From NCBI GenBank assembly GCA_024743215.1, contig JANSWZ010000004.1:124001-188000 (forward strand): a stretch of DNA of 64,000 nt, in the 5' to 3' direction. The DNA is from Alphaproteobacteria bacterium (GTDB taxonomy: Bacteria > Pseudomonadota > Alphaproteobacteria > Rhizobiales > GCA-2746425). A model generated the notes under the pieces. It was not told where the DNA came from, ran no database searches, and worked only from the letters and a program-made list of their open reading frames with translations. Position numbers and translations under genes: made by a program. Of the stretch, positions 16,167 to 24,156 are shown piece after piece (position 1 is the stretch's first letter; each line of letters starts with the position of its first letter).

Positions 16167-18389
16167 ATGCGTAACAACTCACTTGCTTCACTGTTGAGCG
16201 CCTGTCTGGTTATTTTGGCGATGCTTGGCGCTGTGCACGCTCAATCTACCGAATTCAGCGAACCGACAGTACGCGGCGTGCGGGTTGATTTGTGTAAGCA
16301 CAATGGCAGGGAGTGTGGAAAGCCCGCGGCAGATTTGTTTTGCCGGGAAATGGGGTTCAGTCGTTCAATTGGGCATGTTCCTGACCCCCGTATGGGAGCA
16401 CGCGGAATTCAAAGCCTGATTTTTGGTGATGGAATGCTCTGCAATGGCCCACAATGCAGAGGGTTCGGGTCTATCATTTGCCTGAAGGATGAGGTGGTCA
16501 GAACCCCAGTCCCTCAGATCCCTGAACTACCTGCCAGGCCTGCGCCGGAGCCGAAGAAAACAGCTGAAACTCAGCCCGTTCCCAAAAAGCCAAGCCCGAC
16601 ACCTCAGAAGAAGAGAAAACCAAGGCCTGAAACTGCCAAACAAACCGCTTTCGTCCCCATTCCGGTTCCAAGGCCAAGTGGGGTAGATATTGATGCCGCA
16701 GATGCGACCGAGTTTGAGTCGCCGGGTGAGTTTGTGCTGATTCCGCTCAAACTGAAGAAAAATCTGCCCGCTGGTGCCAGGCTGACCTATTGCACTCTTA
16801 ACAATGATGACTGTGAGTTTCCGGTTACGTCTCCTAACAGTCTCGATCCTGCAGGCACCCACAAGATACGTAAATTCCAGTGGTCGATCGACGTTGTTCC
16901 AAATGCAACAATTGCCGTATGGCAGGTATCAACAAAGCCATTTCCTGCCTTTACCGGTGGCCCGGAAGACACCCAGTTTGAAGGATTGGTCAAATACTCA
17001 GTCGTTGCAGACCCGACTGACAATAGCGGTAACTTCGCGATAGATTTTGGTGCAATCGAACAAGAAGCCGGGCTTACAACACCCCCTGATTCATTTTATG
17101 TCAGGATCATTCCGTTCAGCGGACTGTTAAACGGCCAGAGTGTAGGGCAGCCATCTAATGTCATTCAGATTTTTTATGGAAAGGAAGCGCCCCCCCTGGA
17201 ACTCGACCTGTCCTATCTGCCATCTGGTCCCGATGATTCTGAAAATGATCCATACTTCCGCATCCGCATAAAGGCCTTCATGCCGCCGGATTTCGACAAG
17301 GGCCGCTGGGGCTGTGTGGTGGTCGTTGAACACCCAACATATTGGACGCAGCCATTTAAGGATGCCTGGCCCATAGGCTCTGAACTTTGCCCCAAGCCGT
17401 GGCGCGGGAACAGCGGCAAGGTCGACAGCTTTGACGATTTTGTTGAGTTTGTGTTTGATGCTTGGGATTGGGTTGGGGATCGTTATGATGATCTGGTCGA
17501 GCTTGCGGTGGATGTTGTTTTGTATGCCACCCCCTTGGGGCAACAGTGCAAAGCTTTCTCAGCGCTAGTATCTGAAGTTGGCATTGAGGGAACCGAAGAG
17601 GCCTGCACCACCGGGGCACGTGTTGCAGTAAAAGCTGGAATGACGGCATTGGGCCTTCCTCCGACAATCCCCAGTTACAATGAGCTTGTCGATCAGGGAG
17701 TCGATTACGCAGTTGAGTTGGCGGCAGATGAATTTGAGGCGCAGACCGGTATCCCGTGTGTCGGGCCTTGCGAAGATGCCTTTAGAATTGCAATGGAAAA
17801 AGCTGCGGATAACGTTAAGCGGCAACCGGATAGAACAGCTTGTGTCGACCCGACGGAAGCGCATAGGCATGGACGAGAACCGATGTGTCTTGATCCCAAT
17901 CTTCTTGTGCGTCCAGCACCGGGAACGCGCTATGTGCCACCTGTTGCAGAAATCGAAGTAACCCGGCGTACCGATGTGGAATTGCCCTGGGGCGAAGCGC
18001 CACCGGAATGTTATGTGTTTGCGACCTTGAAATTTGAGAATTTTTTTGAAGGGGGCACCGTCTACGGCAAGACTGTGAATCAGAGCATTCAGGTCAAGCC
18101 CCAGAAAATTGAAGGCCGTCTGTTCAAGAGTTGGGATCGGAATGTGGACCCGGCGATGCAACAAGGCAAGACTGTAAGAATGGTCGCTGAATTCAACCCG
18201 GCTCTCAAGCATCAGTTTCCCTGGACCAAAGAACTGTGGCGCACATCACAGATTGTGCAACGTGATGAGTTGGGCCCATTTGGCCCCAATTGGTTCAAAC
18301 TGTTCCTGGAAGGTCAGATGACGATGACAGCTGGAAGCAATTGCGCCAATGACAATGTTCAACTCAAAATGACCATGCCGGATTGGTGA
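16167..18389 (+). CDS. Large secreted Cys-rich multidomain protein, unknown function
   Basis: 740 residues from the ATG at 16167. A signal peptide (about 1-24) ends AVHAQ. Residues about 30-105 form a six-cysteine module (VDLCKHNGRECGKPAADLFC, then MLCNGPQCRGF and IICLKDE), a domain type found in secreted proteins of bacteria and plants. A Pro/Lys-rich linker follows (about 108-170). Residues about 180-370 look beta-rich and end in a fibronectin-III-like strand pattern (YVRIIPFSGLLNGQSVGQPSNVIQIFY region). A helical segment with LGLPPTIPSYNELVDQGVDY (about 495-515) and a beta-rich C-terminus complete it. No catalytic motif is seen. It stands alone between the tct operon and the SDR gene, in the probable insertion. 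Confidence 0.8.
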   Translation: MRNNSLASLLSACLVILAMLGAVHAQSTEFSEPTVRGVRVDLCKHNGRECGKPAADLFCREMGFSRSIGHVPDPRMGARGIQSLIFGDGMLCNGPQCRGFGSIICLKDEVVRTPVPQIPELPARPAPEPKKTAETQPVPKKPSPTPQKKRKPRPETAKQTAFVPIPVPRPSGVDIDAADATEFESPGEFVLIPLKLKKNLPAGARLTYCTLNNDDCEFPVTSPNSLDPAGTHKIRKFQWSIDVVPNATIAVWQVSTKPFPAFTGGPEDTQFEGLVKYSVVADPTDNSGNFAIDFGAIEQEAGLTTPPDSFYVRIIPFSGLLNGQSVGQPSNVIQIFYGKEAPPLELDLSYLPSGPDDSENDPYFRIRIKAFMPPDFDKGRWGCVVVVEHPTYWTQPFKDAWPIGSELCPKPWRGNSGKVDSFDDFVEFVFDAWDWVGDRYDDLVELAVDVVLYATPLGQQCKAFSALVSEVGIEGTEEACTTGARVAVKAGMTALGLPPTIPSYNELVDQGVDYAVELAADEFEAQTGIPCVGPCEDAFRIAMEKAADNVKRQPDRTACVDPTEAHRHGREPMCLDPNLLVRPAPGTRYVPPVAEIEVTRRTDVELPWGEAPPECYVFATLKFENFFEGGTVYGKTVNQSIQVKPQKIEGRLFKSWDRNVDPAMQQGKTVRMVAEFNPALKHQFPWTKELWRTSQIVQRDELGPFGPNWFKLFLEGQMTMTAGSNCANDNVQLKMTMPDW

Positions 18390-18434
18390 TCTGAATCACG
18401 TGATTTGTGCAGTTCTGATTGCAATAAGTGCGAC

Positions 18435-19214
18435 CTAAACCAAGCCTTCATACGCGCCACCATCAAGTTGCAGGTTCTGACCCGTCATAAAGCCTGCCTG
18501 ATCGCTGCACAGGAATGCGCAGGTATCACCAAACTCAATCGGTTTTCCAAACCGGTTGGCTGGCAGGGTCGCAGCGATGCGGCGCCGGGCTTCTTCCATA
18601 TCCACATCATGCTTGGCCATGATCCGCTCTGCCATGAATTTCTGACGGTCCGTATCGAAGCGTTCCGGTAGCAGATTATTGATCGTGACATTGTCGACCA
18701 CCACCTGACGTGACAATCCCTTGCAGGCTGCGGTCAGCCCCGCTCTGGCAGCAGTTGATAGCGTCATATGAGGCCGTGGAGATTTCACCATCGCTGAAGT
18801 GATATTGATGATACGGCCGAATTTGCGCCCCTGCATTCCAGGCAGCACACCGCGGATCATCATCAGCGCAGCCAGCATATTGGCCTCGATTGCCTCAATC
18901 CATTGATCATGCTCAAAGCCCAGAAAGTCACCCGGGGGAGGACCCATATTATTGTTGATCAAAATATCCGCCTCTGGACAGGTGGCCAGCAGTGCTGCGC
19001 GTCCGTCAGCCGTATTGATATCAGCCGCCACAGCCCTAATCGGGCGCTTGATCCTGGCTTCAAGATCGGCTTTTGCGGCAGCCAACTGGTCAGGGTCGCG
19101 TCCATTGATGACAACTTCGGCCCCCTCGCGCGCCAGTGATGTCGCGCAGGCAAATCCCAATCCTTTGGATGAGGCGCAAATCAGCGCCTTGCGTCCGGTC
19201 AAGCCTAATTCCAT
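18435..19214 (-). CDS. SDR-like oxidoreductase lacking the canonical catalytic motifs
   Basis: 259 residues of Rossmann fold from the ATG at 19214, with AGAGG 6 bases upstream. The cofactor loop reads CASSKGLG rather than TGxxxGIG, and the usual YxxxK is replaced by a Ser/Thr-Ala-Arg segment (MTLSTAARAGLTAACKGLS, about 155-173). This matches the FabG-like subgroup known to deviate from the catalytic tetrad. An NNNMGPPPGDF segment follows strand 4. Function is therefore uncertain: a reductase with changed chemistry or a binding protein. It lies 82 bp after the DUF3500 gene on the same strand and may be co-transcribed with it. Confidence 0.85.
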   Translation of the reverse strand: MELGLTGRKALICASSKGLGFACATSLAREGAEVVINGRDPDQLAAAKADLEARIKRPIRAVAADINTADGRAALLATCPEADILINNNMGPPPGDFLGFEHDQWIEAIEANMLAALMMIRGVLPGMQGRKFGRIINITSAMVKSPRPHMTLSTAARAGLTAACKGLSRQVVVDNVTINNLLPERFDTDRQKFMAERIMAKHDVDMEEARRRIAATLPANRFGKPIEFGDTCAFLCSDQAGFMTGQNLQLDGGAYEGLV

Positions 19215-19296
19215 GTCAAACCTCTTTGTATTGAAGACTTCATAGCGCGCCGTCGCTGTTGAAATTCCCGGCCACATGAATTGTCAGGACAATGGT

Positions 19297-20553
19297 CTAT
19301 TCGTGCCCCGGTGAGCAGCCAGGATGAACTTGTGCGTAGTGTTGGCGCAAAAGATCCTTGCCATAATCATTTCCATTCGGTGTGCGCACCACTGTATGAA
19401 TATGACATTTCGCTGGTTCCTCATTGGCTAGCCAGATACCGCTGTGATGATCGAACTCAACCATGAGCAGGGGGCTTTGGATGCGATAGTAAAATGGATC
19501 ATCGTCGCCCCAGCTACCAATCCAGCTCCACGTCGTGCGTCCTAACTCGGCTTCGATCTGCGACATTCGTGCACTGCGGACAGCGTCAGGAAGATAGCAG
19601 ATGAAAGCCTCAACGATCTGCAACAATCGGTCCTGCGCACGTGGCGAAAATTCCGACACCGGAATACCTTCTTCCGGGATGATCTGATTATCGCGAAATG
19701 CGCCGCCCAGATGCCGTTGATCCGCAAAGTTCCAGCGTCCCTCCGGCATGGCCGGATCGTGCATTTCCGCGTAGGTTTGGGCGCGGTCCTGCATGGCAGG
19801 CGGCAAAGAACGCATAAGTTCAAGCCCGCCATCTTCTTCCGTGCTGAACAGACGCAGCCCTTCATGAGGTCCGGCATCGATGTGGTTGGGCTCTGCCCCC
19901 ATAAAAGTCGGCGAAATCACCATTTGCCCGCCTAGCACAAAGCAGTTGAGGGCAAGGTGATGACCATAAAAGCTCCAGCCCCATGGCTCGTTTATCGATG
20001 GTGTTCCAAATAGAAGTATATTGTAGCTCCATTCGTTCATCAGGTTTTCCAACCCGCAAAGCTGGCCAAGAAAGGCATTGGTGCGCATGCAGCCTACGGC
20101 CTTTTGATAACCCGTACCGCTGAGGCTGGCGCGTATAAGCCCCATGGCGGCATCACGCGCAGCCGGGTCCATTTCCTCAAGTCGCAAGCCGTTGGGATTG
20201 ATCAAAAATTCAGGGTTGGCCCATCTTCGCCATTCGACCGCATCGAGCGCGTAGACAAGCTGTGCGCGATCCGTGGCAGAGAGCCTGGATAACAATGTCT
20301 CGGCTGCTGCCACCATTTCATGGGTCGGCGCTCCCTCTTCAGCGAGGCAGAACAGTCCCTTTTCGACCTTGCCATTGCTGGTGATTCCCTGAAATGGCTC
20401 GTTACTGAGCCTGTCCCATTTTGCAATCAGTGGCCCGACCATGGGATCCTGTCGCACAGCCATGCCAAAGTCACGAGCCGAAACCGAGCGAAGTTCAGAA
20501 AACCGCGCACAATCGAACGGGAGAAGAAGGTCGCGAAAATTATTGGACGGCAT
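19297..20553 (-). CDS. DUF3500 family protein
   Basis: 418 residues from the ATG at 20553, with AAAGGG about 7 bases upstream; further upstream in-frame codons lack a better site. The family pattern is readable: PFQGITSNGKVEKGLFCL (about 53-70), then AAETLLSRLS, and VEWRRWANPEF. A His-rich centre (GHHLALN, then FMGAEPNHID) and C-terminal EFDHHSGIWL and KCHIHTVVRTPNGNDYG could bind a metal, though this is inference. No signal peptide is visible in this copy. The family has no established function. It is followed by the atypical SDR. Confidence 0.82.
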   Translation of the reverse strand: MPSNNFRDLLLPFDCARFSELRSVSARDFGMAVRQDPMVGPLIAKWDRLSNEPFQGITSNGKVEKGLFCLAEEGAPTHEMVAAAETLLSRLSATDRAQLVYALDAVEWRRWANPEFLINPNGLRLEEMDPAARDAAMGLIRASLSGTGYQKAVGCMRTNAFLGQLCGLENLMNEWSYNILLFGTPSINEPWGWSFYGHHLALNCFVLGGQMVISPTFMGAEPNHIDAGPHEGLRLFSTEEDGGLELMRSLPPAMQDRAQTYAEMHDPAMPEGRWNFADQRHLGGAFRDNQIIPEEGIPVSEFSPRAQDRLLQIVEAFICYLPDAVRSARMSQIEAELGRTTWSWIGSWGDDDPFYYRIQSPLLMVEFDHHSGIWLANEEPAKCHIHTVVRTPNGNDYGKDLLRQHYAQVHPGCSPGHE

Positions 20554-20773
20554 CAGAGCGCCCTTTGGTTCCATGATGATTATGAATGGTGATCGCGTGC
20601 ACTTCATCCAAATGACAATTCTTCGTCATTGGTTCCCCCCAGAAACTGATCGGTTCATCAAATTGGTGAACGCGTTCAGTGTATCACGCGCTCAAGGTGG
20701 ATCAAATGCCAAAGGTGCTGCTATTGCGACTTATGCGTCATATGTTGGGTTTCCCACGGTAGCAGAAACTTTG

Positions 20774-20801
20774 TTGAACGGGAAAACTGTGATCATATAT
20801 G
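20774..20801 (+). promoter_or_regulatory. Possible sigma-70 promoter of the DUF2007-S49 cluster
   Basis: TTGAAC (20774-20779) and TATATG (20796-20801) with a 16-base spacer, about 33 bp before the GTG at 20834. This is a moderate match read by eye. Confidence 0.35.
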
Positions 20802-20833
20802 CTTGGAGTTGATGACGCTTTGGAGGCATTGGT

Positions 20834-21058
20834 GTGAAAGAAATTCTCAGAACGAATGATATGGTACTGATTTCATTCGTCGAAACGCTGCTGACCGAAG
20901 CCCGCATCAAATATCTGGTCCTGGATCAGAATATGAGCGTCCTGGATGGCTCCATTGGTGTCCTGCCTCGGCGCTTGCTGGTGGCAGAAGAACAGGAAGC
21001 GGCCGCACGTAATTTATTCGAAGAGGCCGATATCGGCCATGAATTACGCAGCGCATAG
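20834..21058 (+). CDS. DUF2007 small protein (putative signal-transducing PII-like fold)
   Basis: 74 residues starting at GTG. The DUF2007 pattern is present: a start like MKEILRTNDMVLISFVETLL, an acidic middle, then LPRRLLVAEEQEAAARNLFEEA. Members are small alpha-beta proteins of unknown role. It begins the DUF2007-methyltransferase-S49 peptidase-glyQ-glyS run and lies 14 bp before the methyltransferase gene, consistent with one transcript. Confidence 0.88.
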   Translation: MKEILRTNDMVLISFVETLLTEARIKYLVLDQNMSVLDGSIGVLPRRLLVAEEQEAAARNLFEEADIGHELRSA

Positions 21059-21072
21059 GGTCGCAAAATAAT

Positions 21073-21852
21073 ATGACCACCACGGCCTCGAAAGATCAGT
21101 TTATAGGCGGTGGTGCTTATGTCCTGCAGCCACGCAGCGATGGGCATCGTTCGGGCCTGGACGCAGTGTTTCTGGCGGCAACAGTGCCGGGAACTGCGAC
21201 AGGTCTTCTTTATGATCTGGGCTCGGGAACCGGTGCTGCCGGTTTTTGTTGTGCCGCCCGCGCACCAAACCTGAAGGTTCGATTGGTTGAACGCGATGAG
21301 GATATGCTTGAACTGGCGAGAGAAGGCTGTGACCTTCCTGAAAACAGAGCATTTTCTGATCGGGTGGAAGTATTGTCAGCTGACATATTAATGCCGGCAC
21401 CCGCCCGTGAAGAGGCTGGCCTTGTTGCCAATTCAGCTGACTGGGTGATTGCAAACCCACCCTTTTATCTGCAAAAAAAGGTGCGCAGTTCCCCGCATCA
21501 GCACCGGCGTGAAGCCCATGTGCTGGAAGAGGGTGATTTGGAAACCTGGTTTCGTTTGACCGCCATGTTGCTGAAACCCGGTGGCCAGATGGCTATCATC
21601 CACACCGCCGACGCTTTGATCGACGTGCTGAAATTGTGCGAAGGGCGGTTTGGCAGCCTTGAAATCCGCCCCATCCACCCACGGCCGGGAAAGAAGGCAA
21701 ACCGGGTTGTGGTGTCGGGACAAAAAGGCAGTCGAGGCGAGTTGACGCTTCTTCCTGATTTCATTGTTCATGATGATGCCGGAAACACGACACAGGCTGC
21801 TGCCATACTGCGTGAGGGAAAGGGGTTTTCGGATTTGGAAACACCCCTTTAA
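21073..21852 (+). CDS. SAM-dependent methyltransferase, tRNA1(Val) A37 N6-methyltransferase family
   Basis: 259 residues of class I methyltransferase. Motif I is YDLGSGTGAAGFC (about 46-58), an acidic motif II follows near VRLVERDEDM, and the amino-methyltransferase motif IV reads NPPFY (about 125-129), typical of enzymes acting on exocyclic amines. The family modifies A37 of tRNA1(Val) (TrmN6/YfiC). The N-terminal GGAYVLQPRSDGHRSGLDAVFLAA matches YfiC-like proteins in pattern. Starts at an ATG 14 bp after DUF2007. Confidence 0.88.
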   Translation: MTTTASKDQFIGGGAYVLQPRSDGHRSGLDAVFLAATVPGTATGLLYDLGSGTGAAGFCCAARAPNLKVRLVERDEDMLELAREGCDLPENRAFSDRVEVLSADILMPAPAREEAGLVANSADWVIANPPFYLQKKVRSSPHQHRREAHVLEEGDLETWFRLTAMLLKPGGQMAIIHTADALIDVLKLCEGRFGSLEIRPIHPRPGKKANRVVVSGQKGSRGELTLLPDFIVHDDAGNTTQAAAILREGKGFSDLETPL

Positions 21853-21911
21853 ATTCAGCCCGAAATAGACCATTTAAACTGAACTGACATTCCAACCCAC
21901 CGGAGCCCACC

Positions 21912-22778
21912 TTGTTGAAAGCCCTCAGAGACCGCATCCGCGTTTATTTGCCGGAGAAATATCGCACGCCAGCCCCTGTCGTTCCGGTGGTCAGGCTATC
22001 AGGCGTTATTGGCGCGGGCAGTAATTTCCGACCCGGCCTCAATCTGGCCAGTGTTGCAGGGCCTTTGCAAAAGGCGTTTTCGCATAAAGATGCGCCAGCC
22101 GTCGCAATCCTTATAAATTCACCCGGCGGCTCTCCTGTGCAGTCGAATCTGATTTTTAAGAGGATTCGCCAACTGGCTGAGGAAAAAGAGAAAACTGTTC
22201 TTGTCTTTGTCGAGGATGTTGCGGCATCCGGCGGATACTTCATTGCGGTCGCCGGCGATGAAATTATCGCTGATCCTTCCTCTGTGGTGGGGTCCATTGG
22301 TGTGATTTCGTCAGGCTTTGGCCTGACCAAAGCCATCAGCAAACTGGGTGTTGAGCGCCGCGTTTACACGTCCGGTAAAAGCAAATCGACGCTGGATCCC
22401 TTCATGCCGGAAAAGAAGGAAGATGTCGCCCATCTGAAACAGCTTCAGGAAGAAATCCATGAAACTTTCATTGATGTGGTCAAATCGCGCCGCGCCGATG
22501 TTTTGAAGGAAGATGATGAGACATTGTTCAATGGTCTTTTCTGGACGGGCAAAACAGCGCTGTCCATGGGCTTGATCGACGGCATTGGGGATTTGAGCTC
22601 AACTGTAAAAGAACGGTTCGGCGAAAAAACCAAGCTCAAGGTCATCGACACCAAAAAGGGATTCAGCATGCGCCGTCTGTTTGGCGGGGCAATAGATGAG
22701 ACAGCCATAAGCCGAATTGGTGACGGTATTATCGGGTCTGTCGAAGAACGTGCCCATTGGGCCCGGTTTGGATTGTAG
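21912..22778 (+). CDS. S49-family (SppA-like) serine peptidase
   Basis: 288 residues, half the size of enterobacterial SppA, as usual for the single-domain form. The nucleophile Ser lies in EDVAASGGYFIA (about 97-108) and the general-base Lys in TSGKSKSTLDPF (about 154-165), giving the Ser-Lys dyad of signal peptide peptidases. The N-terminus carries no clear signal anchor, so it may act on the cytoplasmic side of the membrane. The start is TTG (21912 or 21915) behind GGAG at 7 bases. A small membrane protein gene follows 8 bp later. Confidence 0.9.
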   Translation: MLKALRDRIRVYLPEKYRTPAPVVPVVRLSGVIGAGSNFRPGLNLASVAGPLQKAFSHKDAPAVAILINSPGGSPVQSNLIFKRIRQLAEEKEKTVLVFVEDVAASGGYFIAVAGDEIIADPSSVVGSIGVISSGFGLTKAISKLGVERRVYTSGKSKSTLDPFMPEKKEDVAHLKQLQEEIHETFIDVVKSRRADVLKEDDETLFNGLFWTGKTALSMGLIDGIGDLSSTVKERFGEKTKLKVIDTKKGFSMRRLFGGAIDETAISRIGDGIIGSVEERAHWARFGL

Positions 22779-22786
22779 GTCCGGAT

Positions 22787-23032
22787 ATGCTGGCAAAAAT
22801 ACTTATCTTTATCGGCAGCCTGATTGCCGTCTATATCGCGTCCAAACGCCATCAGATCTTTGCCAATCTGATGTCGAGAGTGAGCGACAATCTTGGTTCA
22901 AAACAAACCCCGCCAAAGCAGGCGGACGCCAAAACCGCCAATACGGCGCAGGACGAGACAGACCAGATAGAAGAACTGGATTATGATCCCGAAACCGGCC
23001 GTTACTCAGTTCGGAAAAAGCGGAAAAGCTGA
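22787..23032 (+). CDS. Small single-pass membrane protein
   Basis: 81 residues from the ATG at 22787: one N-terminal membrane helix (LAKILIFIGSLIAVYIA), then a charged tail with an acidic patch (DETDQIEELDYDPETGRYSV) and a Lys/Arg-rich end. No family recognised. It sits between the S49 peptidase and glyQ, a slot often filled by a short hypothetical protein in related genomes. It may be a partner of the peptidase, but that is position only. Confidence 0.7.
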   Translation: MLAKILIFIGSLIAVYIASKRHQIFANLMSRVSDNLGSKQTPPKQADAKTANTAQDETDQIEELDYDPETGRYSVRKKRKS

Positions 23033-23166
23033 TCCTGCATTCATCGCCGTATCGACTGCCCTTGATGCGGAATCTTGCATGCGCATGTGGTTGCATGGCT
23101 TGACCCTTTGTCCGCGTCATGGCAACACCGCGCCACAATCGCGAAAAGCTTGTTCCAGGTCACCCC

Positions 23167-24156
23167 ATGTCCCCATCTGATCAGCACTCTACGGCACTTG
23201 ATCTGCCGCCTCATATGCGCCCCGAGCGTTCCTTTCAGGGTCTTATACTGGCGCTGCAGCGTTTCTGGGCTGATTACGGCTGCGTCGTGCTGCAGCCATA
23301 CGATATGGAAGTGGGCGCGGGAACCTTTCATCCGGCAACAACTTTGCGTGCTTTGGGGCATAAACCCTGGCGCGCCGCCTATGTGCAGCCCTCACGCCGC
23401 CCAGGCGATGGCCGCTATGGCGAAAACCCCAACCGATTGCAGCACTACTATCAGTTTCAGGTGCTGCTGAAACCCTCTCCACCGGACCTGCAGGACCTTT
23501 ACCTGAAAAGTCTGGCAGCTATTGGAGTGGACGCAGCGCTTCATGATGTGCGCTTCGTCGAAGATGATTGGGAAAGCCCGACACTGGGTGCCTGGGGCTT
23601 GGGCTGGGAATGTTGGTGCGACGGCATGGAAGTCTCGCAGTTTACATATTTCCAACAGGTTTGCGGCATTGAGTGCAGCCCGGTTGCAGGCGAGCTGACT
23701 TATGGTCTGGAGCGTCTGGCCATGTATGTGCAGGGCGTCGACAATGTGTACGATCTGAATTTCAACGGTCGCGATGGTGACGAACGCATTTCCTACGGCG
23801 ACGTCTTTTTGCAGGCCGAACAGGAATATTCGCGCCACAATTTTGAACACGTCAACACAGACATTCTGTTTCAGCATTTCAAAGACGCTGAAGCTGAATG
23901 TCAGGCTCTGTTGAGCGCTGGCGCAAGGCAGATGGAAGAAGCAGGAGATGGCATCCATAAAGTCGTACTTCCTGCCTATGACCAATGCATCAAGGCCAGT
24001 CACGTTTTCAATCTGCTGGACGCACGCGGGGTGATCTCGGTGACTGAGCGTCAAAGCTACATTCTGCGTGTGCGGGATCTGTCAAAGGCGTGCGGCGAGG
24101 CGTTCCTTCAAACCGATGCCGGCGGTGCTGTTGCAAAGGAGAGCCAAAATGCCTGA
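23167..24156 (+). CDS. glyQ: Glycyl-tRNA synthetase alpha subunit
   Basis: Catalytic class II subunit of the alpha2-beta2 glycyl-tRNA synthetase. 329 residues from the ATG at 23167 (AGG at 7 bases upstream); the canonical opening [14 protein letters not shown] starts at residue 17, so 23215 is an alternative start. [31 protein letters not shown] and the [17 protein letters not shown] motif are all readable and typical. Its stop overlaps the glyS start by 8 bp. Confidence 0.97.
   Translation: MSPSDQHSTALDLPPHMRPERSFQGLILALQRFWADYGCVVLQPYDMEVGAGTFHPATTLRALGHKPWRAAYVQPSRRPGDGRYGENPNRLQHYYQFQVLLKPSPPDLQDLYLKSLAAIGVDAALHDVRFVEDDWESPTLGAWGLGWECWCDGMEVSQFTYFQQVCGIECSPVAGELTYGLERLAMYVQGVDNVYDLNFNGRDGDERISYGDVFLQAEQEYSRHNFEHVNTDILFQHFKDAEAECQALLSAGARQMEEAGDGIHKVVLPAYDQCIKASHVFNLLDARGVISVTERQSYILRVRDLSKACGEAFLQTDAGGAVAKESQNA

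Noticed and set aside
18394-18405. Palindrome AATCACGTGATT between convergent genes as a terminator
   Set aside because: A 12-bp perfect palindrome has no loop and no U-run; it is noted only as a curiosity.
20441-20812. 123-codon plus-strand frame before DUF2007
   Set aside because: Overlaps the DUF3500 5' region in antisense and shows no motif; the sequence is better explained as promoter region.
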